64,000 bases of DNA. It comes from an uncultured Pseudovibrio sp. Lineage in GTDB: Bacteria; Pseudomonadota; Alphaproteobacteria; Rhizobiales; Stappiaceae. The notes beneath the pieces were generated by a model, which worked only from the letters and a program-made list of their open reading frames with translations, was not told the origin of the DNA and ran no database searches. The stretch's first letter is position 1. Each line of letters begins with the position of its first letter. Shown here one piece after another: positions 1 through 9,356 of this stretch. The DNA is taken from NCBI GenBank assembly GCA_947496145.1, contig CANMBS010000009.1, positions 62,001 to 126,000 of the forward strand, in the 5' to 3' direction. The position numbers and the translations under genes were made by a program.

Positions 1-7
1 GCACTTA

Positions 8-1324
8 TTAAGGCGCAATGCGGTCACGGATGGTGTCGAATTCTTTGACATCTGCCGCAAAACCGAAGGTGTAAGCGTCGCGCAGAACTTTCTCCGCACG
101 CTCTACCTGATCTTCGGTGTGTGCGTGGATCACAGCAATTGGGGTTTCGCTGTCAACAGTTGTACCAACACCTGCGATATCAGTCAGGCCAACAGCCGGA
201 TCGATTTCGTCTGCTGCTGCACGACGACCACCGCCGAGTTCAACAACTGCAAGACCAACTTCACGTGCGTTAACACCAGTCACCAGAGAAGCTTCTGGCA
301 TGTAAACCGGACGCTGGATCGGAGCCTTGGCAAGGTATGCTTCCGGCTTTTCCATGAAGTCGTTTGGACCACCAAGTTCACCAACCATCTTGCCGAAGAG
401 TTCAGCTGCCTTACCAGAGGTAAAGGCTTCTTCCATCTTCTTCTTACCGTCGTCTACGCTTTCAGCCAGACCAGAACTTGCAAGACCTTCTGCACCGATT
501 GCTACGGTAACATCCCACAGGCGGTTGTCCACGTGGGTGCCTTTCAGGAAGTCTACAGCGTTCTGAACTTCGATGGCGTTACCAGCAGCGGAAGCCAGAG
601 ATTCGTTCATATCAGTCAGCAGTGCGGTGGTCTTGAGACCTGCACCGTTTGCAACGAGAACGAGGCTTTCTGCCAGCGCTTTTGCGTCTTCGTAGTTCGC
701 CATAAATGCACCAGTACCCCACTTAACGTCGAGAACCAGAGTTTCAAGGCCAGCTGCCAGCTTCTTGGAAAGGATGGATGCGGTGATGAGGTCAATGCTC
801 TCAACAGTCGCAGTCACATCACGAATACCATAGAAGCGCTTATCAGCAGGTGCAAGGTCACCAGTCTGACCGATGATCGCACACCCTACATCACGAACCA
901 CTTTGCGGAACAGTTCGTTAGATGGCTTTGCAGTATAGCCCGGAATGGTTTCCAGCTTGTCCAGCGTACCACCGGTGTGACCAAGACCACGACCAGAGAT
1001 CATTGGAACAGCCGCACCATTTGCAGCAAGAGCAGGTGCCAGCATCAGAGAAACGTTGTCACCAACGCCACCTGTGGAGTGCTTGTCAACGATTGGAGCA
1101 CTAATATCGGACCAGTCGAGAACGTCGCCGCTGTCGCGCATACCAAGGGTAAGCGCAACACGCTCGTCGACGCTCAGGCCATTAAAGAACACTGCCATGG
1201 CCAGAGCAGCAACCTGCCCTTCAGTGACGCTGTTATCGGTGATGCCCTTTACGAAGAATTGGATTTCTTCTTTTGTCAGGACTTCGCCTTCACGTTTCTT
1301 ACGAACGATTTCTTGAGGAAGCAT
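8..1324 (-). CDS. deoA: Thymidine phosphorylase
   Basis: Cleaves thymidine (and deoxyuridine) with phosphate to the free base and 2-deoxyribose-1-phosphate in the cytoplasm. The 438-residue product carries the family signature [16 protein letters not shown] in the N-terminal third and the KWGTGAFM motif near the phosphate site; the length matches E. coli DeoA (about 440). The frame stays open upstream to 1447, but that extension runs inside deoC and has no family resemblance, so the ATG giving MLPQEIV was chosen. That ATG lies one base after the deoC stop, so the two are almost certainly translationally coupled. It is the last gene of the nucleoside operon seen in this window; the operon may continue beyond the left edge. 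Confidence 0.97.
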   Translation of the reverse strand: MLPQEIVRKKREGEVLTKEEIQFFVKGITDNSVTEGQVAALAMAVFFNGLSVDERVALTLGMRDSGDVLDWSDISAPIVDKHSTGGVGDNVSLMLAPALAANGAAVPMISGRGLGHTGGTLDKLETIPGYTAKPSNELFRKVVRDVGCAIIGQTGDLAPADKRFYGIRDVTATVESIDLITASILSKKLAAGLETLVLDVKWGTGAFMANYEDAKALAESLVLVANGAGLKTTALLTDMNESLASAAGNAIEVQNAVDFLKGTHVDNRLWDVTVAIGAEGLASSGLAESVDDGKKKMEEAFTSGKAAELFGKMVGELGGPNDFMEKPEAYLAKAPIQRPVYMPEASLVTGVNAREVGLAVVELGGGRRAAADEIDPAVGLTDIAGVGTTVDSETPIAVIHAHTEDQVERAEKVLRDAYTFGFAADVKEFDTIRDRIAP

Positions 1325-1325
1325 C

Positions 1326-2105
1326 TTAGTAGGTCTCTTTTGTGTCGTTGTCACGGCCTTCGATGCCAGCAAGCACTGCGTCGAGCAGGCCGCTTGCGCC
1401 GAAGCGGAAGGTAGATGCAGACACCCAGTTGCTGCCCAGCAAATCATCGGCCAGTTTCAGGTATTGCGCAGCTTCTTCAACAGTGCGTACGCCACCTGCT
1501 GGTTTAAAGCCAACAACACGGTGATCTTCTTTTGCAGTTTCACGCAGAACGTTCAGCATAATCTCGGCTGCTTCCAGCGTTGCGTTAACCTTCACCTTAC
1601 CTGTTGAGGTTTTGATGAAATCTGCGCCCTGTGCGATTGCAACTTCAGAAGCCAGGTGAATCAGACGAGGGTCTTTCAGCTCGCCGGTTTCCAGAATAAC
1701 CTTCAGCTGTGCAGGTGCCGGAATTGCGTCACGAACCTGTTTGATCTGATCTTCTGCAAAACCACGACGGCCTTCAGCAAATGCGCTGTATGCCATTACG
1801 AGATCGATCTCGTCAGCACCATCGGCGATTGCCTGTTTGGTTTCTTCGACAACTGCCGCAGTATCTTCACCACCTGCCGGGAAGTTTACAACTGTTGCAA
1901 TGCGAACCGGGGAGTTCTTCAGCAGTTCAGCTGCATGTTTCACAAAACGAGGCCAGATGCAGATAGCTGCTGTGTGGCCGTAAGGTGTTGTCGAGCGCTC
2001 GATCAGCGCTGTTACGTCTTCAACGGTGCAGTCATCGTTGAGGTTGGTCAGATCGATTAGTCCGAGCGCACGCTTCGCTGTTTCTTTAACAGATGCTTCG
2101 GTCAT
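1326..2105 (-). CDS. deoC: Deoxyribose-phosphate aldolase
   Basis: Splits 2-deoxyribose-5-phosphate into acetaldehyde and glyceraldehyde-3-phosphate, feeding nucleoside sugar into glycolysis. The 259-residue product has the class I aldolase lysine context FIKTSTGK, the second lysine in VGFKPAGG and the acidic EIDLVM segment, and equals E. coli DeoC in length. The ATG at 2105 is preceded by AAGGAAA at good spacing; a TTG six codons upstream (2123) is possible but would overlap the end of the phosphorylase gene. It sits between purine nucleoside phosphorylase and deoA. No phosphopentomutase gene (deoB) is seen in the window, so conversion of the 1-phosphate to the 5-phosphate must be encoded elsewhere. 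Confidence 0.97.
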   Translation of the reverse strand: MTEASVKETAKRALGLIDLTNLNDDCTVEDVTALIERSTTPYGHTAAICIWPRFVKHAAELLKNSPVRIATVVNFPAGGEDTAAVVEETKQAIADGADEIDLVMAYSAFAEGRRGFAEDQIKQVRDAIPAPAQLKVILETGELKDPRLIHLASEVAIAQGADFIKTSTGKVKVNATLEAAEIMLNVLRETAKEDHRVVGFKPAGGVRTVEEAAQYLKLADDLLGSNWVSASTFRFGASGLLDAVLAGIEGRDNDTKETY

Positions 2106-2119
2106 TATGCCAGTTTCCT

Positions 2120-2926
2120 TCAAGCCATATTTTTGAGGAAGGCACGCAAAATCTTTTTGATCTTGGCCGCTCCGAGCGGGGCCATTTCCTTTGTTTCATC
2201 ATGGGAGAGACCGTGGGCTTGCAGGCCAGCTCCCATATTGGTGATGGTGGAGATTGCTGCGACGCGCATGCCGAGGAAGCGAGACATGATCACTTCCGGT
2301 ACGGTAGACATGCCAACGGCGTCAGCACCGAGCACCTGAGACATGCGAATTTCTGCCGGGGTCTCAAAAGACGGACCGGAGAACCACATGTAGACGCCCT
2401 CTTCGAGATCTTCACCGGTTTCAGCAGCTGCTTTTTTGAGCTGCTCACGAAGCTCTGGGTCATATGCGGCGGAAAGGTCGAGGAAACGGCTCTCGTCTTC
2501 TTCGCCGATAAGTGGGTTCAGACCAGACCAGTTGATGTGGTCGTTGATCAACATTGGGGAACCCGGTTTGATGTGTGAACGCAGGGAACCTGCTGCGTTG
2601 GTTGCAACAATGGTATCGCAGCCAAGCGCTTTGAGGGTCTCAAGCGGTGTGCGCATTACTGACGGGTTACCGCTTTCATAATAGTGGGCACGACCAGACA
2701 GGATTACAACCGGAACGCCTTCCAAAGTACCTGCAACCAGCTCACTTGCGTGTGCGGTTACAGAAGAAACAGGGAAGCCTGTAAGGCGGGAGTATGGAAC
2801 GCGAACAGCGTCTTCAACTTCATTTGCCAGAGAACCAAGACCAGACCCGAGGATCATGCCAACTTTGTAGTCGCCTGGGCGAGCAGCACGTACAATATCT
2901 GCTGATTCCTTACCAAAACCGCTCAT
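2120..2926 (-). CDS. Purine nucleoside phosphorylase, trimeric class
   Basis: Phosphorolysis of purine (deoxy)nucleosides to base plus (deoxy)ribose-1-phosphate. The 268-residue product begins MSGFGKES and shows the trimeric PNP landmarks in order: GSGLG (phosphate loop), GRAHYYE, ATNAAGSL, FSGPSFETPAEIR and GMSTVPEVI. An asparagine in the TITNMGAG segment corresponds to the 6-oxopurine-recognising Asn of the mammalian-type enzymes, suggesting inosine/guanosine preference; that is a family inference. It is therefore unlike hexameric E. coli DeoD. It lies 2 bases downstream of cdd and 14 bases before deoC, in the same transcription unit. Confidence 0.95.
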   Translation of the reverse strand: MSGFGKESADIVRAARPGDYKVGMILGSGLGSLANEVEDAVRVPYSRLTGFPVSSVTAHASELVAGTLEGVPVVILSGRAHYYESGNPSVMRTPLETLKALGCDTIVATNAAGSLRSHIKPGSPMLINDHINWSGLNPLIGEEDESRFLDLSAAYDPELREQLKKAAAETGEDLEEGVYMWFSGPSFETPAEIRMSQVLGADAVGMSTVPEVIMSRFLGMRVAAISTITNMGAGLQAHGLSHDETKEMAPLGAAKIKKILRAFLKNMA

Positions 2927-2928
2927 TA

Positions 2929-3333
2929 TTATTCCTCGATCTGTTCATTAAGTTCAAAGCCAGCAGGCAGCAATTCTTCCATGGTGAAGGTTCTCCGCAG
3001 GCCTTCAAGGTTAGCTACATGGATTTTGATCTGCTTATTGCTTGCAAATTCAGAAAGTTTTTGACGACACCCACCACATGGTGTGCATAGCGCGGCGTCG
3101 GCCAGAACTACAACTTCGTCAATTTTTGAAGAGCCACCGCGGATCATAGCCGCGATTGCTCCACCTTCAGCACAAGTGCCTTCGGGATAAGCGCCGTTTT
3201 CGACGTTACACCCGGAGACAACCTTGCCATCAGAGGTGAGCAGCGCTGCGCCCACCTTGAAGTTGGAGTATGGCGCATAGGCGGTTTCTCGCGCCGCCTT
3301 TGCTTCTTCGAAAAGCTTATCAAATGCGCTCAT
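2929..3333 (-). CDS. cdd: Cytidine deaminase
   Basis: Deaminates cytidine and deoxycytidine to uridine and deoxyuridine, giving deoA-type phosphorylases a usable substrate. The 134-residue protein is the short tetrameric form. It has the zinc-binding TCAEGGA segment (Cys plus catalytic Glu) and PCGGCRQ (two further Cys ligands). The start is ATG at 3333 with no alternative nearby. The stop lies 2 bases before the PNP start codon, indicating tight coupling. All catalytic residues expected for the family are present. Confidence 0.97.
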   Translation of the reverse strand: MSAFDKLFEEAKAARETAYAPYSNFKVGAALLTSDGKVVSGCNVENGAYPEGTCAEGGAIAAMIRGGSSKIDEVVVLADAALCTPCGGCRQKLSEFASNKQIKIHVANLEGLRRTFTMEELLPAGFELNEQIEE

Positions 3334-3344
3334 TGTTATTGTCC

Positions 3345-4313
3345 TTATGTACGCTCTTTAACGTAAGGGATACCAGATGCTTTTGGTGGAATTGCACGCC
3401 CGATAAAGCCGGCGAGCAGAACCACAGTCAGCACGTAAGGCAGAGCCTGGAAAACCTGGACCGGAACCTCCCCAATCCCAGGAATTTCCTGACCCTGAAG
3501 GCGAATTGCCAATGCATCAAGGAAACCAAAGAGAAGACAGGTGAACATGGCATTCACTGGCTTCCACTTTGCAAAGATTAGAGCAGCCAAAGCAATAAAG
3601 CCCTTCCCTGCGCTCATATCCTTAATAAAACCCGCCCCTTGAGCAATAGACAGATACGCCCCTGAAAACCCGCAGAGAATACCACAAATGATTGTCGCAC
3701 GGTAACGTAGCAATGTTACTGATAGACCAGCAGTATCAGCTGCGGAAGGGTTCTCGCCAACTGCGCGAAGACGCAGGCCAAAGCGAGTTCTGAACACGAT
3801 CCACCAGGTCAACGGTACGGCAGCAAAAGATGCATATACCAGAATGTTATGACCGGAGATCAGCCCAGCATAAATTGGTCCCAGAACCGGCACATCTGCC
3901 AGTGTATCGGCAAGTGGCAGTGTGAGACTGTCGAAACGCGCATCAGATGAAAGCGCAGGTGTGCGTCCGCCCTGAGCAAACCAGGCCTGACCAAGTAACA
4001 CGGTCAGACCAGCAGCCAGAAAGTTGATCGCCACACCAGATACCACCTGATTACCGCGCTGACTGATGGATGCATAACCATGCACCAAAGCAAGCAGAAC
4101 AGAAACGATGATGCCAGCCAGAAGGCCGATCCATGGGCTCTGGAAAACGTAGGCCGCTGCAGCTGCTGCAAATGCAGCGCCGAGGATCTTACCTTCCAGA
4201 CCAATGTCCACAATACCGGAACGCTCTGAGAACAGGCCAGCGAGGCAAGCAAACAAGAGCGGCGTTGACAGGCGGAATGTACTGTCGAGAACAAGAATGA
4301 TTGTGTCTAACAT
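3345..4313 (-). CDS. Nucleoside ABC transporter permease 2 (BmpD/NupQ-like)
   Basis: Inner-membrane permease of a BMP-type nucleoside importer. The 322-residue protein is almost entirely hydrophobic with about eight to ten predicted membrane segments and the family stretch ERSGIVDIGLEGK near residues 29-41, typical of the branched-chain-amino-acid/ribose permease superfamily used by nucleoside importers. The ATG at 4313 is preceded by AAGGAGAC, which overlaps the stop codon of the upstream permease, a classic coupled arrangement. Substrate is inferred from the neighbouring nucleoside enzymes and binding protein; the sequence alone would not exclude other BMP substrates. Confidence 0.93.
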   Translation of the reverse strand: MLDTIILVLDSTFRLSTPLLFACLAGLFSERSGIVDIGLEGKILGAAFAAAAAAYVFQSPWIGLLAGIIVSVLLALVHGYASISQRGNQVVSGVAINFLAAGLTVLLGQAWFAQGGRTPALSSDARFDSLTLPLADTLADVPVLGPIYAGLISGHNILVYASFAAVPLTWWIVFRTRFGLRLRAVGENPSAADTAGLSVTLLRYRATIICGILCGFSGAYLSIAQGAGFIKDMSAGKGFIALAALIFAKWKPVNAMFTCLLFGFLDALAIRLQGQEIPGIGEVPVQVFQALPYVLTVVLLAGFIGRAIPPKASGIPYVKERT

Positions 4314-4323
4314 GTCCGTCTCC

Positions 4324-5427
4324 TTAAGCTTCTGCTGTATCTGAAGAGAAGCGATCGAAGAACGCTACGACTGCCGGGCGGAACATGTGCTCAAGCGCAC
4401 CAGCAAAGAGAATAACCAGAGCCTGAATGACCACGATCATATCGCGTGAGATTGTCGGGATTTCAAAGGCAAGCTCTGCGCCGCCCTGATAGAGCAAGCC
4501 GAAGAGCATGGACGCGAGAATAATTCCTACCGGATGCCCTCGCCCCATGAGTGCGACTGCGATCCCTACAAAGCCAGCGCCACCAGCAAAATCGAGAAGC
4601 AAGCGCGTCTGTTCCCCCATCACAACGTTGATACCCATCAGACCAGCAAGACCACCGGAAATCAGCATTGTGATGACGGTAACGCGAACCGGAGAAATAC
4701 CAGCGTAGGATGCTGCATCCGGGTTGGCACCAAAGCTGCGAATTTCATAGCCGAGTTTTGTATGCCAGATGAGAAGCCAGACAACTACACAAACTGCGAG
4801 AGCAAGGAAAAACGCCAGATTCACCGGAGACTGACCAAAGTCGAAACTTGTGAAGACGTTTCTGAGCAGCGGAAGCTGACCGCCTGCCTCGAAGTTACGA
4901 GTAGATGGAGACATTGTGCCTTGCGGGATCAGAACGTTGGACAACAGGTACACCATCAGCGCTGACGCGATGAAGTTGAACATGATTGTCGTAATAACGA
5001 TATGTGATCCACGCTTTGCCTGCAGGTATGCTGGAATAAACGCCCAGGCAGCACCAAAAATCGCGCCGCCAGCAACAGCAAGCGGGAATGTGACCCACCA
5101 TGGAATAAAGCGGTCAAACGCCAGACAGACGAGTGCAATACCCAGACCGCCCACATAGGCCTGACCTTCACCACCAATATTAAACAGGCCAGCGTGGAAG
5201 GCGACGGCCACAGCCAAACCGGTGAAGATAAAGTTCGTTGCGTAATACAGGGTGTAGCCAATGCCTTCGCCATACCCCAGAGCGCCCCAGACAAGCCATT
5301 TCACGGCTTCAAACGGATCTTCGCCAATTATTACAACTACCAATCCAGAGATGATGAATGCAGCAAGCAGGTTGAGGGCTGGTAACAGACCATAGTCAAC
5401 CCAACGAGGAAGTTGCCCCTTACTCAT
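4324..5427 (-). CDS. Nucleoside ABC transporter permease 1 (NupP-like)
   Basis: First permease of the importer, 367 residues, with a short basic N-terminus followed by repeated hydrophobic segments and the family motif FNIGGEGQAYVGG in the first half. It pairs with the shorter permease encoded immediately downstream, as in other BMP-family transporters where a longer and a shorter permease form a heterodimer. The start is ATG at 5427 with GGGGGA about ten bases upstream. About 60 bases separate it from the ATPase gene, so one polycistronic message is likely. Confidence 0.93.
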   Translation of the reverse strand: MSKGQLPRWVDYGLLPALNLLAAFIISGLVVVIIGEDPFEAVKWLVWGALGYGEGIGYTLYYATNFIFTGLAVAVAFHAGLFNIGGEGQAYVGGLGIALVCLAFDRFIPWWVTFPLAVAGGAIFGAAWAFIPAYLQAKRGSHIVITTIMFNFIASALMVYLLSNVLIPQGTMSPSTRNFEAGGQLPLLRNVFTSFDFGQSPVNLAFFLALAVCVVVWLLIWHTKLGYEIRSFGANPDAASYAGISPVRVTVITMLISGGLAGLMGINVVMGEQTRLLLDFAGGAGFVGIAVALMGRGHPVGIILASMLFGLLYQGGAELAFEIPTISRDMIVVIQALVILFAGALEHMFRPAVVAFFDRFSSDTAEA

Positions 5428-5488
5428 TTCTGTGTTCCCCCAAATGTCAGGTCAAAGCAAATAGTGTTGTGAAACAGGTTAGCCATAA

Positions 5489-7027
5489 TCATTCTGCTGC
5501 CTCTTGATTGACACCAGCCATAAGAAGACCAAGGTCCTGTTCAGTTGCTTCTGCCCCACGTTCACCAACAACATTGCCATCGAACATGACAATGATGCGG
5601 TCTGAGAGAGAGCGGATTTCATCAAGTTCCACGGATACGAGAAGGACTGCCTTGCCCTGTGCACGCATATCCATAATCCGGTTATGAATGTATTCAATCG
5701 CGCCGATATCGACACCACGGGTTGGCTGACCGATCAGAAGGACGTCCGGGTCACACTCGATTTCACGCGCCAGAACGATTTTCTGCTGGTTTCCGCCAGA
5801 GAACTTTGCCGCAGTCATTTCGGTGGTTGGGGGGCGAATGTCGTATTTCTCGATGCGTTCGTTCGCTTCCTTGCGGATGGCATCTTTATTGAGGAACAGA
5901 CCCTTTGAATACTTTGGTTCACGATGATAGCCGAGAATGGAGTTCTCATACTCAGCGAACTTGTTGATCAAGCCCATGCGGTGGCGGTCTTCCGGCACAT
6001 GGCTCATGCCTTTGTCGCGCATCTCAGCTGCATCATGCTTACCTGAAAGGTCAAGTTTTTCGCCTGACAATTCCATGGTTCCGCTCTCAGCACGGGTAAT
6101 ACCGGAGAGAGCTGCAAGAAGCTCTGACTGACCATTACCGGAAACACCTGCAATGCCAAGCACTTCACCTGCCCGAACTTCGAAGGATACATCCTTCACG
6201 CGCAAAACGCCGCGTTCGTCCTTAACGTTCAGACCGTTAACCTTAAGAAGAGGCTTGCCGACCTCCACTTCAGGCTTGTCCACTTCCAGAAGAACACTGC
6301 GGCCAACCATCAGCTCTGCCAGCTCTGCCATGGAGGTTTCAGCGGTTTTCCGCGAAGCAACCATTTCACCACGGCGCATTACTGAGACTGTGTCCGTCAC
6401 GTCCATAATTTCGCGCAGTTTATGGGTGATCAGCAGGACTGTTTTGCCCTGATCGCGCAGCACACGCAAAATGCGGAAAAGGTGATCTGCTTCTGCTGGC
6501 GTTAACACACCAGTTGGTTCGTCGAGAATAAGAACGTCTGCACCACGATAAAGAGCCTTAAGGATCTCTACACGTTGCTGCAAGCCCACTGGCAACTCAC
6601 CCACGACAGCGTCCGGGTCAATTTTCATATCGTATTCATCAGCCAGTCGCTTGAGCTCGCGACGAGCGTTCGCCACGCCCTCTTTTAAAAGCGCACCACC
6701 TTCTGCGCCGAGAATAACGTTTTCAAGGACTGTGAATGGATCGACGAGCATAAAATGCTGGTGCACCATACCGATGCCCTGTGCAATTGCGCTCTTCGAA
6801 TCAGGAATAGTGGTTGCCTTGCCATCGACTTTAATCGTTCCGCTATCAGCGTGGTAAAAGCCGTAGAGGATCGACATCAAGGTGGACTTGCCCGCACCGT
6901 TCTCGCCGATGATCCCGTGAATGGAGCCCTTGCCCACCACAAGGTCAATATCCTTGTTGGCCTGGACAGGCCCAAAACTCTTACTTACGCCAATTAACTC
7001 GATGGCAGGTACATTGCTATCAGCCAC
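5489..7027 (-). CDS. Nucleoside ABC transporter ATP-binding protein (tandem NBD)
   Basis: Energises the nucleoside importer. Two nucleotide-binding domains are fused: the first has GENGAGKST (Walker A) and LILDEPT (Walker B); the second has GVSGNGQSE and LLIGQPTRGVD, where Gln replaces the catalytic Glu, as is usual for the second half of ribose/nucleoside-type ATPases. The start is uncertain. The frame is open to a TTG at 7108, but the GTG at 7027 gives 512 residues, the usual family length, and begins close to the conserved AIELIGVSKSFG; AGAAAGG lies about ten bases upstream. A roughly 280-base gap with a hairpin separates it from the binding-protein gene. Confidence 0.9.
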   Translation of the reverse strand: MADSNVPAIELIGVSKSFGPVQANKDIDLVVGKGSIHGIIGENGAGKSTLMSILYGFYHADSGTIKVDGKATTIPDSKSAIAQGIGMVHQHFMLVDPFTVLENVILGAEGGALLKEGVANARRELKRLADEYDMKIDPDAVVGELPVGLQQRVEILKALYRGADVLILDEPTGVLTPAEADHLFRILRVLRDQGKTVLLITHKLREIMDVTDTVSVMRRGEMVASRKTAETSMAELAELMVGRSVLLEVDKPEVEVGKPLLKVNGLNVKDERGVLRVKDVSFEVRAGEVLGIAGVSGNGQSELLAALSGITRAESGTMELSGEKLDLSGKHDAAEMRDKGMSHVPEDRHRMGLINKFAEYENSILGYHREPKYSKGLFLNKDAIRKEANERIEKYDIRPPTTEMTAAKFSGGNQQKIVLAREIECDPDVLLIGQPTRGVDIGAIEYIHNRIMDMRAQGKAVLLVSVELDEIRSLSDRIIVMFDGNVVGERGAEATEQDLGLLMAGVNQEAAE

Positions 7028-7270
7028 TGTTGCCCGGCCTTTCTGGTCTATCAAATCAATAACTTGCGCATCGACCTCACTCCTGCTTTCGAAGTACACC
7101 GTTTTCAAAAAGCAGTGAGCAGGTCCCGATGCAGGCGAGCCATGGACGACAGTCTTCTCTCCAAAAGACTGAAGCCACTGCGCAGACTGCAGGGGCGCAA
7201 GTTCCTCTTAAATCTCTTCAGGATCTGCGACCTTGAAGACGTGGTCATTTTACTGAGCCACTTTAAGTGA

Positions 7271-7300
7271 AAATGCCCACACCTGACAGTGCGGGCACTT
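7271..7300 (-). terminator. Intercistronic hairpin between binding protein and ABC ATPase
   Basis: Arms at 7271-7282 and 7289-7300 form a 12-bp stem with two non-Watson-Crick positions (G-U wobbles in the minus-strand transcript) and a 6-base loop. It starts 9 bases after the binding-protein stop and is followed on the minus strand by TTTTCACTT. It probably works as a partial terminator or 3-prime stabilising hairpin, giving more binding protein than membrane subunits, a pattern common in ABC operons. Confidence 0.6.
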
Positions 7301-7308
7301 CTATTAAA

Positions 7309-8307
7309 TTAGAACGGACAGGTAGAATCCACCATGTAATCGTGAACTTCTACCTTGCCAGAAATAATATCGGTTTTCGCCTGCTCTACCGCAGACTTCA
7401 TTTCTTCAGTGATCAAAGGTTTATTGTACTCATCATAAGCCCAGGAAACACCACCTTCAGAAAGACCAAGCACTTCAACACCTGAAGTCCAGTTACCCTC
7501 CTGTGCGTCAGTCATTGTTTTATCGACAGCAACATCTACTCCCTTAATCATGGAGGTGAGGACGGAACCCGGATGCAAATGGTTCTGGTTGGAATCTACA
7601 CCAATACCAAACTTACCTTCGTCTGCTGCGGCCTGAAGAACACCCGTGCCGGTAAGACCTGCCGCATGGAAGACAACATCGACGCCACGTGCGAACTGGG
7701 AGCGTGCAAGCTCACCGCCTTTGAGCGGGTCAGTCCATGCTGCTCCGGTGGTACCGGTCATGTTCTCGATAATTTCTACGTCAGGGTTTGCGTATTTCGC
7801 GCCTTGCTTATAGCCACATGCAAACTTGCGGATCAGAGGAATATCCATGCCGCCGACGAAGCCGACGGTATCGGATTCTGTTGCCATTGCAGCCAGCATA
7901 CCAACGAGGAAAGAACCTTCGCCTTCCTTGAATACGATAGAGCGTACGTTTGGCAGATCTACTACCGCGTCAACGATTGCAAAGTGCGTGTCAGGAAATT
8001 CCTTAGCAACCTTCTCCAATGCAGCAGCCTGCGCAAAGCCGATTGTGATGATAGGGGATAGGCCACGACGCGCGAAGTTACGCAGCGCCTGCTCACGCTG
8101 AGACGGGTTCTGGATTTCAAAGTCGCGGAAATTGACGCCTGTACGTTCTTTAAACTGCAACGCACCTTTATAGGCTGCTTCGTTGAACGAACGATCATTA
8201 CGACCACCAAAGTCGTAGACGACTGCGGGTTTGAAAGTCTCTGCCATAGCTCCAGTCGTCATGACGACAGCTAGGGCAACTGCACCGAGGATTGTTTTAG
8301 TTTTCAC
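7309..8307 (-). CDS. BMP-family nucleoside-binding protein
   Basis: Periplasmic receptor of the ABC importer, 332 residues. A Sec signal peptide (KTKTILGAVALAVVMTTGAMA) ends around residue 22, with no lipobox Cys, so the protein is soluble rather than a lipoprotein. The BMP-family opening VYDFGGRNDRSFNEAAYKG follows; the Asp and Phe of that motif contact nucleosides in characterised family members. GVDVVFHAAGLTG and GVDSNQNH lie in the second half. The start is GTG at 8307 with GGAAG six bases upstream. Its place at the front of a nucleoside catabolic operon supports a nucleoside ligand; which base it prefers is not visible. Confidence 0.93.
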   Translation of the reverse strand: MKTKTILGAVALAVVMTTGAMAETFKPAVVYDFGGRNDRSFNEAAYKGALQFKERTGVNFRDFEIQNPSQREQALRNFARRGLSPIITIGFAQAAALEKVAKEFPDTHFAIVDAVVDLPNVRSIVFKEGEGSFLVGMLAAMATESDTVGFVGGMDIPLIRKFACGYKQGAKYANPDVEIIENMTGTTGAAWTDPLKGGELARSQFARGVDVVFHAAGLTGTGVLQAAADEGKFGIGVDSNQNHLHPGSVLTSMIKGVDVAVDKTMTDAQEGNWTSGVEVLGLSEGGVSWAYDEYNKPLITEEMKSAVEQAKTDIISGKVEVHDYMVDSTCPF

Positions 8308-8375
8308 GGTTTCTTCCTTAATTGTGGTCTTCCCTTAGAGTGGAAAGGACTCCTTTTAAGAGGCGTCTCTATAAC

Positions 8376-9356
8376 TTATGCTGTTACTTCGAGTTCGCTC
8401 TCTTTCAGCAGGCCAGTAAGTTCTCTAGCCAAAACCTCATCGATGATCAGATCCTTGATAACACCGGTTGCTAATGCTGCCAGCGTTGCCTGTGCTTTGT
8501 TGCTGCCTCCAACGATGGCAACCACGTGTGCCTTTCGCACTTCATCAAAATGCAATCCAACTGCTTTTTCGTTTAGAGAACAGGACACTTCATTGCCGTT
8601 AACATCAACAAAGCGTCCCATAACGTCTGAACAGGCTCCGCTCTGGAGAAGTTCCTCACGCTCTTGCGGAGTGATCAACCGCCGCTGAACGAGGTGACCT
8701 TCCTTCTCAACAGATCCGATACCAATGACAAACAGCTCTGCGGTCTTTGCTTTAGCCAGCAATTCCTGCACAGCGCTCTGAGATACGAAAGTGTCTCTTT
8801 CTTCTTTAGTTTCAGCAATGTAGGGAACCGGAAGATAGAACCCCTCCCCGCCCGTTTTCGCACATAACTGCTGCACAACATCATAGGGGTTAGCTGAGAG
8901 GCGTCGGGTCAGCGAGCCGGACACTGAGAGCAGTTCCAGCTCTGGCAAATTTACCCGTGGCATTGCCTCGATAGTGGCTTGTAGTGTGCGGCCCATACCA
9001 ACGCCGATGCGTTTAGGCGGTTTTGTCGTGAAAAGAGAATGAAGATATTGACCTGCAAACGAAGAAACTGCTGCAAATGAGTCGATTTCCTCACCGCTGC
9101 CCAGATCTGGCGCGATAAAACAGTTCTCCAGATTCATGCGCTTACAAAGATACTGTTCAAGCTCAACACATTCAGATGGGCGGGCCTCGATATGAAATTT
9201 TATCAAGCCTTCTTTTTGAGCGTGCGCTATCAGGCGATGAACTTTTGCGGGAGAAACCCCAAGGCGCCCAGCAATCTCTCCCTGAGTGCTGCGTCCGATG
9301 AAAGACATCCAAGCGGCCCTAATGGCCAGAGATGTGGTCCATTCGTCTGCCTTCAT
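8376..9356 (-). CDS. SorC/DeoR-type transcriptional regulator of the nucleoside operon
   Basis: A 326-residue regulator with an N-terminal helix-turn-helix (GEIAGRLGVSPAKVHRLIAHA, roughly residues 25-46) and a C-terminal sugar-binding SorC domain (GVGMGRTLQATIEAM, LFVIGIGSV, VVAIVGGSNKA). The Bacillus subtilis regulator DeoR, which senses deoxyribose-5-phosphate, belongs to this family, so a deoxyribose-phosphate or ribose-phosphate effector is a reasonable inference. It is the first gene of the minus-strand run, 68 bases upstream of the binding protein, and so is probably autoregulated. The operator is expected in the 670-base region upstream. Confidence 0.9.
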   Translation of the reverse strand: MKADEWTTSLAIRAAWMSFIGRSTQGEIAGRLGVSPAKVHRLIAHAQKEGLIKFHIEARPSECVELEQYLCKRMNLENCFIAPDLGSGEEIDSFAAVSSFAGQYLHSLFTTKPPKRIGVGMGRTLQATIEAMPRVNLPELELLSVSGSLTRRLSANPYDVVQQLCAKTGGEGFYLPVPYIAETKEERDTFVSQSAVQELLAKAKTAELFVIGIGSVEKEGHLVQRRLITPQEREELLQSGACSDVMGRFVDVNGNEVSCSLNEKAVGLHFDEVRKAHVVAIVGGSNKAQATLAALATGVIKDLIIDEVLARELTGLLKESELEVTA

